From: Ligula intestinalis
Taxonomy: Eukaryota; Platyhelminthes; Cestoda; Diphyllobothriidea; Diphyllobothriidae
Direction: 5' to 3'
Assembly (NCBI GenBank): GCA_036362985.1
Contig: JAYGXS010000010.1
Location: forward strand, 5,157,887 to 5,221,886
DNA: 64,000 bases
The stretch's first letter is position 1. Each line of letters starts with the position of its first letter. The notes beneath the pieces were generated by a model. It worked only from the letters and a program-made list of their open reading frames with translations, did no database searches and had not been told where the DNA came from. Positions 22,655 through 31,410 of this stretch are shown piece after piece. Made by a program: the position numbers and the translations under genes.

Positions 22655-22914
22655 AGAAATGATACAACTCACTTAGATCCTTCACGATCCTAGTCGGCAG
22701 TAGTCAAGTAGTCGACTTGCCAAAGGATAACTCTGCGAGGACTGGGATCCAAGTTTGTTGGGCTGCGAGTTGCAAAAATGGAGAGAAATCTCGATTGCAA
22801 ATTGTCACTGGATTCTCCTGGAGCCCGAAAGTGATCACCAGNNNNNNNNNNTACGTGTGTTGTATTAAGTTTTAACAAACTTGGTTATTGATAAATTTAA
22901 ACAACACATAAGTA
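22655..22914 (+). repeat. Gypsy LTR fragment
   Basis: This matches the LTR at 49139-49526 in the same orientation. AATGATACAACTCACTTAGA aligns with AATGATACGACTCAATTAGA, the GTGATCACCAG core is shared, and TAAACAACACATAAGTAGGG resembles TAAACAACGTATAGGTTAGG near the end. An N gap (22842-22851) interrupts it. No coding sequence is attached, so it may be a solo LTR between the two LINE-A 5' repeats. Confidence 0.6.
22842..22851. other. Assembly gap (10 N)
   Basis: A run of ten N inside the Gypsy LTR fragment. The real size is unknown. Confidence 0.95.
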
Positions 22915-22934
22915 GGGCCAAGAGTCCTCAAGTA

Positions 22935-23280
22935 TATGCATATATCACCATTAACTGCGTAATTGCGTTAATTGCGGTTTCAATTTCTCGTCCTTCGTGG
23001 GAAATATTATTTGCGGGATTTCGCTTCACCTAGCCCTCTGGCGGACTTTCGTTGTTAGCTATTGGATTCACTTTCGCAATAACTCCACCCTCAGAAGACA
23101 CGACAGGACATTAGTCAAAACGAGCATCATCTCCGTCACTGCCTTCTGTCAAAAATTCTCCCGGATTCCAGCTCTCTACAAACGGCTGAGTCGTTTCAAT
23201 AACCTTTTTCATACAGTTGAGCGCTTTATACATATTGCACAGGGCTTTAATATCATTTATCGTCAGTCTGATCTATTATG
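22935..23280 (+). repeat. LINE-A 5' sequence, direct repeat copy 2
   Basis: The second copy of the unit at 22139-22490. It ends in CGTCAGTCTGATCTATTATG, where an ATG opens a 64-codon frame (23278-23472) that runs through the antisense tRNA-like sequence. Confidence 0.6.
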
Positions 23281-23318
23281 GGAGACAAAAATAAACGTGT
23301 AGATCAGCTTGTAAAAGT

Positions 23319-23391
23319 TGCGGCGCGAGAGGGAATCGAACCCAAAATGTCAGTTCGTCGGTATCAGTCGTTACCACTACACCACCAGCGT
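23319..23391 (-). other. Antisense tRNA-like sequence 1 (LINE-A)
   Basis: On the minus strand an A box TGGTGTAGTGG (23384-23374) and a consensus B box GGTTCGATTCC (23342-23332) are spaced as in a tRNA gene. The 3' half (TTTTGGGTTCGATTCCCTCT) closely resembles tRNA-like 4 in LINE-B. The acceptor ends do not pair well and the anticodon arm is poor, so it is not a working tRNA. It runs opposite to the LINE. Confidence 0.68.
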
Positions 23392-23468
23392 CGACTGCTG
23401 CCTCTAATTAAATTTGTTTTAAAACCCCTAGTCGCAATTTCGAGGGCAGAAGTCGAAAGATTGATGCG

Positions 23469-24911
23469 ATGAAATCACCCCCCGCTAAAAGGGCTAAAAG
23501 TCTCTCGAGTTCAGTAGACTCAATTTACGCACACCAAGTTGAGCGTCTAATCAACTCCTCCACGAAGACACAGGATGACAGCAATCAAAATCGATTATTA
23601 ACAGTCAAAAAGCAATCCACTTTATTATTTGATTCATTAACGGTCTGTTGTGAAAAGATTGTGACAGAAAAAAATGGAAGCTATGTGCTATACAGCTTTG
23701 GAAGACGGGAAGGAATGTTCGCCAGTGCATGCATTCGAAATCCCGACATCATCGCAACAAGGAAAATAGTCGCGCCATCGCCCGGATTCGAACCCCGGAT
23801 CTCCCGCGTAGAAGTCGAACGGCTACCTCACTTCGCCATCACAGGAAGCTCCAGTGGTTTTCGAATTCCCTTACTTACTACGGAAACTCGATCTAGAAAT
23901 TCTTTGAAATCTCCTCCTGCCAAGCGAACTAAAAGTCGTAAAAGTTTAAGGGATGTAACTCATGAAGATGAAGCCTCCGTATCATATTTGACCCTTTTGA
24001 ACAAATTTACAAACCTTGAGAAGGTAGTTAATAGTCTTAGAGTGGAGATGGAGGAGCTGAAAAAATTTTCTCTGTTTATCCCTCGTGAGGAGAAACCGGC
24101 GATGCGTGAACTTGAGCGAGGAAACCTAACGTACGGAGAAACAAAATCCCTCGCCGAAGTGTCTAAGCACAAAAATGATCCGGCAGCCAGGGTGCTTGAC
24201 GGAGTTGGAAGTCTGCCATGGACAAGGGAATCGGTCAACCCACTGACTTCCAAGAGAACGAAGAAGCGCTCTCGGGCTCCCAAAAAAGGCCGACCAAGCC
24301 CAAGTGCTAATATAAGTTGGCCGAGATGGAGCACGAGCCAAACAAAAAGGGCACATTCGCAGGCCAAAACGAACAGGAGCGCTGAACCTCGAAGCGAATA
24401 TGTCCTAACAAACCCTAGAGAAGCAGAAGGGGATGACAGTCGGAAGGTGAGTACCACTAGTATAAACTGCATAGTCATAAAAGGCATGAAAGAAGGTACT
24501 TCCGATAGCCCGAAATCAAGATTAGAAGAGGACAGGAAGTTATTTAAAGAATATCTGAAATTTCTCCTAAAGGGTAAGGAGAAAGTCGAAGTTCTAAAGG
24601 CATTCCGAATGGGCCGTATAACAGACTCAAAAGATGAACAACGCCAACCAAGACCGTTGAAGGTTGTTCTGAAGAGTGAGGCTGAGGTCCAGCTATTGTT
24701 AAGCAGGAAACCAATACTTAGATACTCACACCCGACGGTTTTTTTTCAGCGGGATTTTTCCCCCACGGAGCGGGAGAAATGGAGATTGCTAAAAGTAGAA
24801 CTCCACAGGAGATGCGAACTCGGCGAGAGCAATCTTCGAATTCTGAACGGGGAGATCGTCCATGTCCCGAGGTCACTCCTCTGCAGAAAGCCGATAACAC
24901 TAACAGCCTAG
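23469..24911 (+). CDS. LINE-A ORF1 protein
   Basis: This 480-codon frame encodes the RNA-binding ORF1 product. It starts with MKSPPAKRAKSL, a basic, NLS-like segment. A second copy of that motif (LKSPPAKRTKS) occurs about 145 codons later, after a translated antisense tRNA-like stretch (PGFEPR). A helical, probably coiled-coil part follows (LLNKFTNLEKVVNSLRVEME), then Lys/Arg/Ser-rich sequence. An RRM-like domain begins at CIVIKGMKEG, with EVLKAFRMGR, PRPLKVVLKS and VFFQRDFSPTERE. ORF1 proteins of this type coat LINE RNA and act as chaperones. The start codon overlaps the stop of the 64-codon frame before it as ATGA. The C-terminal 44 codons overlap the ORF2 frame. The N-terminal duplication means the ancestral ORF1 may have been shorter. 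Confidence 0.8.
   Translation: MKSPPAKRAKSLSSSVDSIYAHQVERLINSSTKTQDDSNQNRLLTVKKQSTLLFDSLTVCCEKIVTEKNGSYVLYSFGRREGMFASACIRNPDIIATRKIVAPSPGFEPRISRVEVERLPHFAITGSSSGFRIPLLTTETRSRNSLKSPPAKRTKSRKSLRDVTHEDEASVSYLTLLNKFTNLEKVVNSLRVEMEELKKFSLFIPREEKPAMRELERGNLTYGETKSLAEVSKHKNDPAARVLDGVGSLPWTRESVNPLTSKRTKKRSRAPKKGRPSPSANISWPRWSTSQTKRAHSQAKTNRSAEPRSEYVLTNPREAEGDDSRKVSTTSINCIVIKGMKEGTSDSPKSRLEEDRKLFKEYLKFLLKGKEKVEVLKAFRMGRITDSKDEQRQPRPLKVVLKSEAEVQLLLSRKPILRYSHPTVFFQRDFSPTEREKWRLLKVELHRRCELGESNLRILNGEIVHVPRSLLCRKPITLTA
23775..23845 (-). other. Antisense tRNA-like sequence 2 (LINE-A)
   Basis: On the minus strand an A box TGGCGAAGTGAGG (23838-23826) and a perfect B box GGTTCGAATCC (23794-23784) are present, the latter in a plausible T arm (CCGGG-GTTCGAA-TCCGG). 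The acceptor halves (CCTGTGA and CGATGGC) do not pair. On the plus strand it is read through as part of ORF1. It precedes the second SPPAKR motif by about 60 bases. Confidence 0.7.
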
Positions 24912-26545
24912 TCGGGATAGAAAACAGTCCGTCTCCATCAGCACCGACAGCCCCCTGCATGCAATCTCACGCAAGAGGCAACCGCCTGCATAAAGTGGTG
25001 AATAAGTCTAAATTGAGCTTTCTTTACACTAATGCCCAAAGTCTTCCCTCAAAAATTGATGAACTCAAGGCAGTACTTTTGGAGCGGAAACCTGATGTAG
25101 TTGCCAGAACGGAAACATGGCTAAAAACAGAAATCGCGGATTCGGAGATTTTGATTCCAGCATACCAGGTTTTCCACAAAGACCGCCAAAACCGACAAGG
25201 AGGTGGGGTTGTCGTGTATGTCAGAACTGAAATCTCTGTTGTAGAAAGAAAACACACTCTAGCCCTGGAGTATGAGTCCATCTGGTTAAAGATCAAGAAG
25301 GTGAATTCACAGAACCTTGAATTCCTGGCCGTTTACCGGCCACCAAACATTCTGAGCGGAGCCGATGACTCACTCCTTGGTCTGGTGAAAGAAGCTGCTA
25401 GCCACCAGGAGGTACTCATCGTTGGTGACTTCAACGCCCCTGCAATTGAATGGAACAACCTGACAGTTGAGGCGGCGTCAACTTCCTTTAGCTCCAAATT
25501 AATGGATCTCACGCTTGTCCTGTCTCTAGTTCAGAACGTTAAGGGCATAACCAGATTTCCAGAAAACCAGCGGGCTACTTGTTTGGATCTCATTTTCACG
25601 AAGGATTCGTCCTACATAGATGAAGTTCATTCAAGTGCTCCGCTCGGTAAGAATGATCATACGACGCTAATGTGGGATTACTCACTCCATACTCAACGGC
25701 TGAGGAAAACGGAGGACCAGCCCAACATATGGAAGGCAGATTTCAATTCAATGAGGAATGCACTATCGAACGTGAATTGGGACTGCCTACTCAAGGGGGA
25801 TCCGGAGGAGGATTGGAGATCACTCAAGAGGGTTGCATTAGATCTGCTAAGGCGCTTTTGTCCGGTCAAGGTACACAAGACGACTAGTCGTCCTGCCTGG
25901 TTGACGAGAGACCTTAACTGGCAACTGAAGAAGAAGAATAGGAGATGGAAGTTATTCAGGAAAACTGGGTCGCCAGTACACCTCGAGGAATTCCGACGCC
26001 AAAGAAATGCAGTAAAAAAATCAATTCGCCAGGCCAGGAAAAACTATGAATCAAGAATCCTCCAACAGGCCGAAGAAAAGCCCAAAATTCTATTCCGCTA
26101 CATTAACAGTAGATTAAAAAACAAGGATCCTATCGCAGTACTTAAGAATGATGATGGCGGAGAAGTCGTTGAGAATGACGAGAAAGCCGAGTACTGTAGC
26201 CGGTTCTTTGCCTCGGTATTCACTAGGGAAACCGAGCTTCATTTTGATAATTCCAACAGTGCTGTTGCAAACGCCGGTCCAGCACTTCATTCTCTACTAT
26301 TTCCACCATCTGTAGTTGAGAGGGAGCTGCAGAGCCTCAAAGAAGCAAAGTCATCCGGTCCAGACAATATACCAGCCAAGTTCTTGAAAGAATTGGCAAG
26401 CGAACTCTCAGAGCCCCTAGCAAATATCTTTCGTTGTTCATTTGAACTAAAAAACTGCCATCTGAATGGAAAATGGCAAATATTTTCCCGATATACAAGG
26501 GCGGAGCCCGAACGAAGGTTAACAATTACCGGCCCGTCAGCCTAA
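24779..26545 (+). CDS. LINE-A ORF2, endonuclease and N-terminal RT part
   Basis: This encodes the APE-type endonuclease of a CR1/Jockey-group LINE, which nicks target DNA to prime reverse transcription. The catalytic Asn lies in YTNAQS (residue 85), Glu in TETW (112), GDFNAP near 217-220, and an NDH triplet near residue 297. The RT begins with SGPDNIPAKFLKELA. The first Met (24779) lies inside ORF1, and Met-61 (24959), just after the ORF1 stop, is an equally good start. The frame breaks at 26449-26454, where the RT continues in the -1 frame. It runs on for 30 unrelated codons to a stop at 26545. Compare the feature at 26452-27879. Confidence 0.85.
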   Translation: MEIAKSRTPQEMRTRREQSSNSERGDRPCPEVTPLQKADNTNSLVGIENSPSPSAPTAPCMQSHARGNRLHKVVNKSKLSFLYTNAQSLPSKIDELKAVLLERKPDVVARTETWLKTEIADSEILIPAYQVFHKDRQNRQGGGVVVYVRTEISVVERKHTLALEYESIWLKIKKVNSQNLEFLAVYRPPNILSGADDSLLGLVKEAASHQEVLIVGDFNAPAIEWNNLTVEAASTSFSSKLMDLTLVLSLVQNVKGITRFPENQRATCLDLIFTKDSSYIDEVHSSAPLGKNDHTTLMWDYSLHTQRLRKTEDQPNIWKADFNSMRNALSNVNWDCLLKGDPEEDWRSLKRVALDLLRRFCPVKVHKTTSRPAWLTRDLNWQLKKKNRRWKLFRKTGSPVHLEEFRRQRNAVKKSIRQARKNYESRILQQAEEKPKILFRYINSRLKNKDPIAVLKNDDGGEVVENDEKAEYCSRFFASVFTRETELHFDNSNSAVANAGPALHSLLFPPSVVERELQSLKEAKSSGPDNIPAKFLKELASELSEPLANIFRCSFELKNCHLNGKWQIFSRYTRAEPERRLTITGPSA

Positions 26546-27879
26546 CTTGCATTTGCTGTAAGGTGATGGAAACGATAATTAAGAAGACGACAATGGAGTT
26601 CTTGGAGGAGAACAATCTACTGTCAGGGCTCCAACACGGCTTCAGAAAGAACCATTCTTGCCTTTCCAGCCTTCTACTCTCCACTGAGCAGTGGACTCGC
26701 GCACTAGATGAAGATGGTAAGGTTGACGTCATCTATACGGACTTCAAGAAGGCATTCGACAGCGTCCCACATAAGCGTCTAATGTATAAATTGTCAGAAA
26801 TTGGCATAAGAGGAAACCTGCTGGCATGGATCACAGATTTTCTCACAGGGCGATCGCAAACTGTGTGCATCGGTGACTCAAAGTCAAGCCCTACATATGT
26901 TCTGAGTGGCGTCCCCCAAGGCTCTGTCTTAGGGCCACTGCTCTTCCTTATCTATATCAACGACTGTGTCAACGACCTGGGTTGCAGTGCTATCATGTTT
27001 GCCGACGACGTCAAACTCTGGAGAGCCATCAGGTCTGACGCCCATAGGAAAGCGCTTCAAGAGAGTCTTAATCGACTTAGCTGCTGGTCTGCTCGTTGGC
27101 TTTTAAACGTCAACATTAGTAAGTGTGTGGTTTTAAAACTCCGTAATAGAAGGACTGATGAGGAGAACGATTCCTTCCAATGCCTCCTCGATGGGCACCC
27201 GCTTTCAAATGTGAACGAACAAAAGGATCTCGGTGTTCTAATAAATTCCTCACTCAAACCATCTACTCAGTGTGTAAAGGCAGCTAAACGCGCGACACAG
27301 GTGCTGTTTGCGATAAGGCGGGGATTCGTAAACATTGACAAGGAGCTCTTCAGGAAAACCTACGGAGCGTTTGTTCGGTCCCACTTGGAGTATGCTGTCC
27401 AGGCCTGGCGTCCGTGGTTCAGGAAAGATTACCTGCACCTGGAACGAGTGCAGGCGAGGGCTACGAAGATGGTCAAGAATCTTAGTCATCCGCCTTATGA
27501 AGACAGACTGACCGAACTTGATCTTTTCCCTCTCAACTATAGGCAACTCCGCGGGGACCTCATACAAACCTACCGAATTGTTAGAGGCCAAGACTGCGCC
27601 CTAGAATTTGATGATTTCTTCAAATTGGCTCGGACTGACCATCTGCGAGGTCATCCTTTTAAACTACAGAGGAAACCGGCCCGTATCGACGTTCGACGAA
27701 ACGCCTTCTCGCAGAGGGTCATTGGAGCGTGGAACGGACTCTCGGAAGATGTGGTCCTCTCAGATACTGTTGACATTTTTAAACACAAACTTGATTCTCA
27801 TTTGCTGAGAAACTGTAGCAGATATAATGAACAAAATGTCAGTAGCAGCACCTTGCAACTGGCTCACACTTATCGTTGA
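26452..27879 (+). CDS. LINE-A ORF2, reverse transcriptase part
   Basis: This continues the RT in the -1 frame. The similarity starts at 26452 (KLPSEWK), before the first Met at 26473. The motifs are NNYRPVSLT, LQHGFRKNHSC, YTDFKKAFDSVPH (motif A Asp), SGVPQGSVLGPLLFLIYIN, MFADDVKLW (the catalytic FADD), then the thumb and the C-terminal LRGHPFKL and FSQRVIGAWNGL. Length and order are complete for a CR1-type RT. It is open to the stop at 27879. The break from the upstream frame is a single-base change near an A6 run. It is most simply a deletion of one A in GAAACT, although the site also reads as a slippery heptamer. Otherwise this copy has no stops. Confidence 0.87.
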   Translation, partial: KLPSEWKMANIFPIYKGGARTKVNNYRPVSLTCICCKVMETIIKKTTMEFLEENNLLSGLQHGFRKNHSCLSSLLLSTEQWTRALDEDGKVDVIYTDFKKAFDSVPHKRLMYKLSEIGIRGNLLAWITDFLTGRSQTVCIGDSKSSPTYVLSGVPQGSVLGPLLFLIYINDCVNDLGCSAIMFADDVKLWRAIRSDAHRKALQESLNRLSCWSARWLLNVNISKCVVLKLRNRRTDEENDSFQCLLDGHPLSNVNEQKDLGVLINSSLKPSTQCVKAAKRATQVLFAIRRGFVNIDKELFRKTYGAFVRSHLEYAVQAWRPWFRKDYLHLERVQARATKMVKNLSHPPYEDRLTELDLFPLNYRQLRGDLIQTYRIVRGQDCALEFDDFFKLARTDHLRGHPFKLQRKPARIDVRRNAFSQRVIGAWNGLSEDVVLSDTVDIFKHKLDSHLLRNCSRYNEQNVSSSTLQLAHTYR

Positions 27880-28010
27880 TGTTAAGCCTACATTTGTAAA
27901 TTTGTATCATGTACTATTGTTACGGTGGACCTATTATGCAATTTTGGTTATGAATAGGGAGCTCAAGGGCGAAAGCCTTCTTCCCTTAATAAAGTGACTT
28001 AAAGTGACTT
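27880..28010 (+). repeat. LINE-A 3'UTR, terminal hairpin and tail
   Basis: A short 3'UTR ends in a hairpin AGGGC-GAAA-GCCTT (about 27966-27978), CCCTTAATAAA (AATAAA 27988-27993) and two copies of AAAGTGACTT as the tail. A short tandem repeat instead of poly(A) is usual for CR1-like LINEs. No ENE-like hairpin is seen in this family. Confidence 0.75.
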
Positions 28011-29254
28011 ATCACCTCGTTTTACGGTGACCTCTGGTCAATTGTCATCGAAAGTATCCAACATTGCTGTCAACTAAGCCCCCATGTTCCATCCATCCTA
28101 TCTTATACATCTGAAATTCGATCTGCAATCCACATATCCGCTTTTATCGTCAATAATTGTTCTGTCTGTAGAGGCGATGGTGCGGTCAATTTTAGCAGCA
28201 TACAGGTTCCAACAGGGAACTAGTCCACAGGATAGGAAATCAGAGTACGAATGGTTTGTTCATAGGAAAGGAAAGAAGAATATGGCTGACAGTGCGAATT
28301 GTTTGCCATGGCACCCCAGCAAAGATGGCGCACTTTGATTTATCAGTTAACGCCGACTGGTGGGCGAACTAAGTTTCCTTCGACAGGGGGAGGAATGACT
28401 ATTGGTGTGACTGCAGGCTGTAAAATCTGGCTACGACTGACCCTTCATGTATGTGGTCTGTTAAGCCTGGTCAGGTAGTGTACCCTGGCAGTGGGATTAA
28501 GCAAGTGGGGGGCCGATAGACTGTACCGTAGATGCGACGCAAGTCGACCTCACTATAACTTGATTAATGCGCATATCACTGGTGCTGTGTCCGCTCTCTG
28601 GGGCACCTTGTCCCCACTGCCACTCGCGAGGGTTGATCACTTGCTTCTGCATTAATATTTAAAAAATGTTGCGCAACCACTATCACCTCAGTAGTGACGT
28701 AGCTTGCCAAGTGCGTGGCGCTCACAGTGGTGTTTGGAATATTGCATGATCATATTCTGTTCGCCCGCCAACTGGTGATAACAGACGTTTTGCCACAAGA
28801 CACAAATATTTATTTACCGGATGGTGTCTGTGTCAACGTACGTTCTACATGCCCCACTGTGAGAATGTTATATAGCCGCCTGGATAATCACCTGTTAACG
28901 GTCAACATTAACTTTCAAAACCCTATCTAACAGATTATAGTGATTACAACATGTATACTACTCTATCGATTTCAGTAGACATTACATTTCACATCGGTGA
29001 ACATTTCGTCTTGAAGATGCAGCGGGCAGGTGGCAGGCTGTTGGATCCCAAATGTCTTACCTATTCTTGTCATTCGTATTTGAGTATTATGTTAAAGTAT
29101 TTGTTATCTTTATATTATTTTTAAGACTAACTGCAAGAGGCCACAGGGTTTAGGATACCGTGATAGTTTCCAGTGCGTCAAATTGTTCAACTGGAGGAAA
29201 ATTTGCTCAGCCATCCGCATCTTTTTCCTCTCTTACCTTCATCATCAGATGATT
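28011..29254. other. No gene recognised; possible Gypsy polypurine tract
   Basis: At 28385-28396 the string CAGGGGGAGGAA is followed by TGACTATTGG, the layout of a polypurine tract before an LTR. The frame ending at 28338 (84 codons) has no clear Gypsy motif. The rest shows nothing I can name. Confidence 0.28.
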
Positions 29255-30300
29255 TCCTAACGAGTGCCTGTATTTTCAACCACTAGTGTGAAAGGTTCAA
29301 GCTCTGAGAATTGACCGAAGAACAATTCAACTGCCTCATCTTTGTGAGCGCTCTACAATCACATCGACACGCCGAAATCAGGACCCGTCTTCTCTCAAAA
29401 ATTGAATAGGAGCCAAACTCAATTCTGCAGACATGAGCTGCTGAGTGTCAGTGGCTCAAGAATCTCCAGCATGATTCTGCCATCGTGGAGCAACCCAGTT
29501 CCTCTTTTGCCGCCACCAGTGTTCAGGCTGTGACCCGCGCGAAATCATCGTCTCCACAGAAGTCCCAAGACCCCATCCTCAGAAAGCCCCAATCAGCACG
29601 CTGGCCGTGCGGTGACTGGCATTTCATTCGCTATTTTCCATTCAAGAAGCACGCTTGCCAGAAATGCAATAAGCGAGGGCATAAGGGAGACCACTGCGCA
29701 GCAGACCAACACAGAAAATCAAGGGCAGACAGAAAGAAGACGAGGGGTCCCACCTGCCCTCCAACTTATTCAGGTCTACAGTCTTACTCAATTCGAGCCT
29801 CGTTCAAGACTGAGTTTGAGACAATAAGGAAGTATCTAACGGTTAGCATCAATGGAAATACTGTACTCCTCCAGCTTGACATAGCATCAGACATCAGCCT
29901 CAACTCCAAACGCACTTGGCACATTATTGGACGGCCACCGATGATCCCATCGGAGAAAACGGCTATGGACCTTTCTGGCGCATGCCTGCAGCTCACGGAT
30001 GAGCTCGAAAGTGACGCTTCCTTTGATGGAACTCAATTCAGAGGAGCATGCTTCCTTACCAACCATCCAAGGCTTTACTTAATTTGCCTTGACTAAATTG
30101 AGAAACTCGGTGTTCTGGATTTGCCGCTTAAACACATTTGAAATGGTGTGCTTTCAACTTTGCCATGTCTCGCCAAATTGAATAAGCTGACGACATATCT
30201 GAAGTCAACACCTCCACCATCTGTCAAGGTGCCCAAGGAGGAGAAGAAGAAAGAAGAGGACGAGGAGGAACCAGGATAGAAAGCACCAGCGGCTGCAGAG
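29255..30300 (+). pseudogene. Ty3/Gypsy gag C-terminus, zinc knuckle and protease
   Basis: Positions 29270-29484 match the gag end at 40190-40440. The frame at 29485-30096 then encodes a CCHC zinc knuckle (CQKCNKRGHKGDHC), which packages element RNA, and an aspartic protease segment. The protease catalytic motif reads LDIAS where D-T-A/G-S is usual, followed by a RTWHIIGRPP-like flap region. A stop at 30096 and further stops after it end the frame before any RT. Downstream sequence (30100-30300) keeps a faint Gly-Leu-Asp region and ends in Lys/Glu-rich codons. It is a broken internal piece, without LTRs directly attached. Confidence 0.74.
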
Positions 30301-30529
30301 CCTGGTTGAACACCTGGTCGGTCAACTCACAACGGCCCACGCAAAAGGTGAGGTGGCCGAACAAAGTCCCCATTCTTCTCTATCACTACGGCCGCCGACT
30401 CCCTAGACCTCTCCAAGATGTATCCTGGTTCTAAAAATGCATGAACTACAGCCTCTAACTGACCAGACTGTCGAAGAGTGCAAACAGTTCCCTTCCACTT
30501 GATCTTATGGCTCAAATCTTACGATTCAG

Positions 30530-30950
30530 GTCAAACAAGTGACAAGTTAGGGCGCAGCATACCTCAAGTACACGCCGTCCTTAAGATGCGAGGTCAACGG
30601 CCCACCCACATAGAGTGCATGTAACGACGCGCACAGCGCAGCAGCACGGCCAGCGCAGGACTCAAACGAAAGCCAGAAAACCGGGCCCACACAAAATGTG
30701 CATTGTCTGACGCACCTGCGCCCAGCTCGTGCCAAACGGTAGACTAGCACGACAACTCTCATGACTCACCCAACCAATGAGGTCTTTTACCTTGTGACCA
30801 GCATCTAATTGGTCCAACTTTCTTCATATGCATTCATTTGCTTTAAATTATGCTATGTATGTTATCTCCAAGACTTCTGCTTTCTGCACGCTTTTTGTTG
30901 TGTTCTTCCTTCGGGGCTCACACGAGGTGTAGTAAGACGGCGAATATTGC
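30530..30950 (+). repeat. Possible Gypsy LTR
   Basis: GC-rich to T-rich transition with CCAATGAGG and a T-rich end, directly before gag-like codons. I have no second copy in the window to align it with, so the assignment depends on position. Confidence 0.25.
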
Positions 30951-31104
30951 AGCCTTGGCCACCGTTACAACAATTTGGCCACGCAGATCCAAACTCACTA
31001 TGTCCATTTCCGCGGTACAACTGCAGCCTATATTGAAACAGCAACAATCTCAGTTTACGGAGGCTCCCATGAAGATGATGGAGTCCATGATGCAAAAATG
31101 CAGC
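30951..31104 (+). pseudogene. Possible Gypsy gag N-terminus
   Basis: The plus strand reads KLTMSISAVQLQPILKQQQS, followed by QFTEAPMKMMESMMQ. A Gln-rich helical start of this sort is common in flatworm Gypsy gag proteins. It stops abruptly where LINE-D sequence begins. Confidence 0.35.
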
Positions 31105-31410
31105 TTGCATTCTTCTGCACGCACATGTAGCTCCTCATCGAACTATTCTCGCTTCTTTGTCTCCAAATGTGCCTTCCTCTGGAATAATATTCCCCTCAAA
31201 ATTAGGCTGTCGTCAAACTAAGCAGTTTTTAAAGTCAAATTACGTAAACACTTAACTTCAGAAGAAACAAAGCTCTTGCTATCCGTCTCCTTCCCAAATA
31301 CACAACTGTTGGACTTTGAAGAAGGTCCTCCTGGAATTTTAAGTGGTTATATTTCTAAAGCATTGTTTTCTATATATGTCTATTTCTTCCTTCAAAGAGT
31401 GATATTTATA
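31105..31410 (+). pseudogene. LINE-D fragment (RT C-terminus)
   Basis: It reads RFFVSKCAFLWNNIPLKIRL, an early stop, then LRKHLTSEE and LLLSVSFPNTQLLDFE. It matches the end of LINE-D ORF2 and is closer to the decayed copy at 60.5 kb than to the 56.9 kb copy. The 3'UTR is cut after about 80 bases, at the (TAA)n tract shared with the minus-strand copy that follows. Confidence 0.7.

Noticed and set aside
23319..23391. Functional tRNA gene at the tRNA-like sequences (also 23775-23845, 38602-38673, 42216-42299)
   Set aside because: A and B boxes are good, but acceptor ends fail to pair in three of four, and D and anticodon stems are poor in all. They are better called tRNA-like.
23960..24487. 175-codon minus-strand frame opposite LINE-A ORF1
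   Set aside because: It mirrors the codon bias of ORF1 and has no motif of its own. The same holds for 44668-45231 and other frames opposite LINE coding.
29485..30096. Domesticated gag-protease host gene
   Set aside because: The frame is short, altered at the protease site, followed by stops, and lies among other Gypsy and LINE debris. There is no sign of splicing or conservation.
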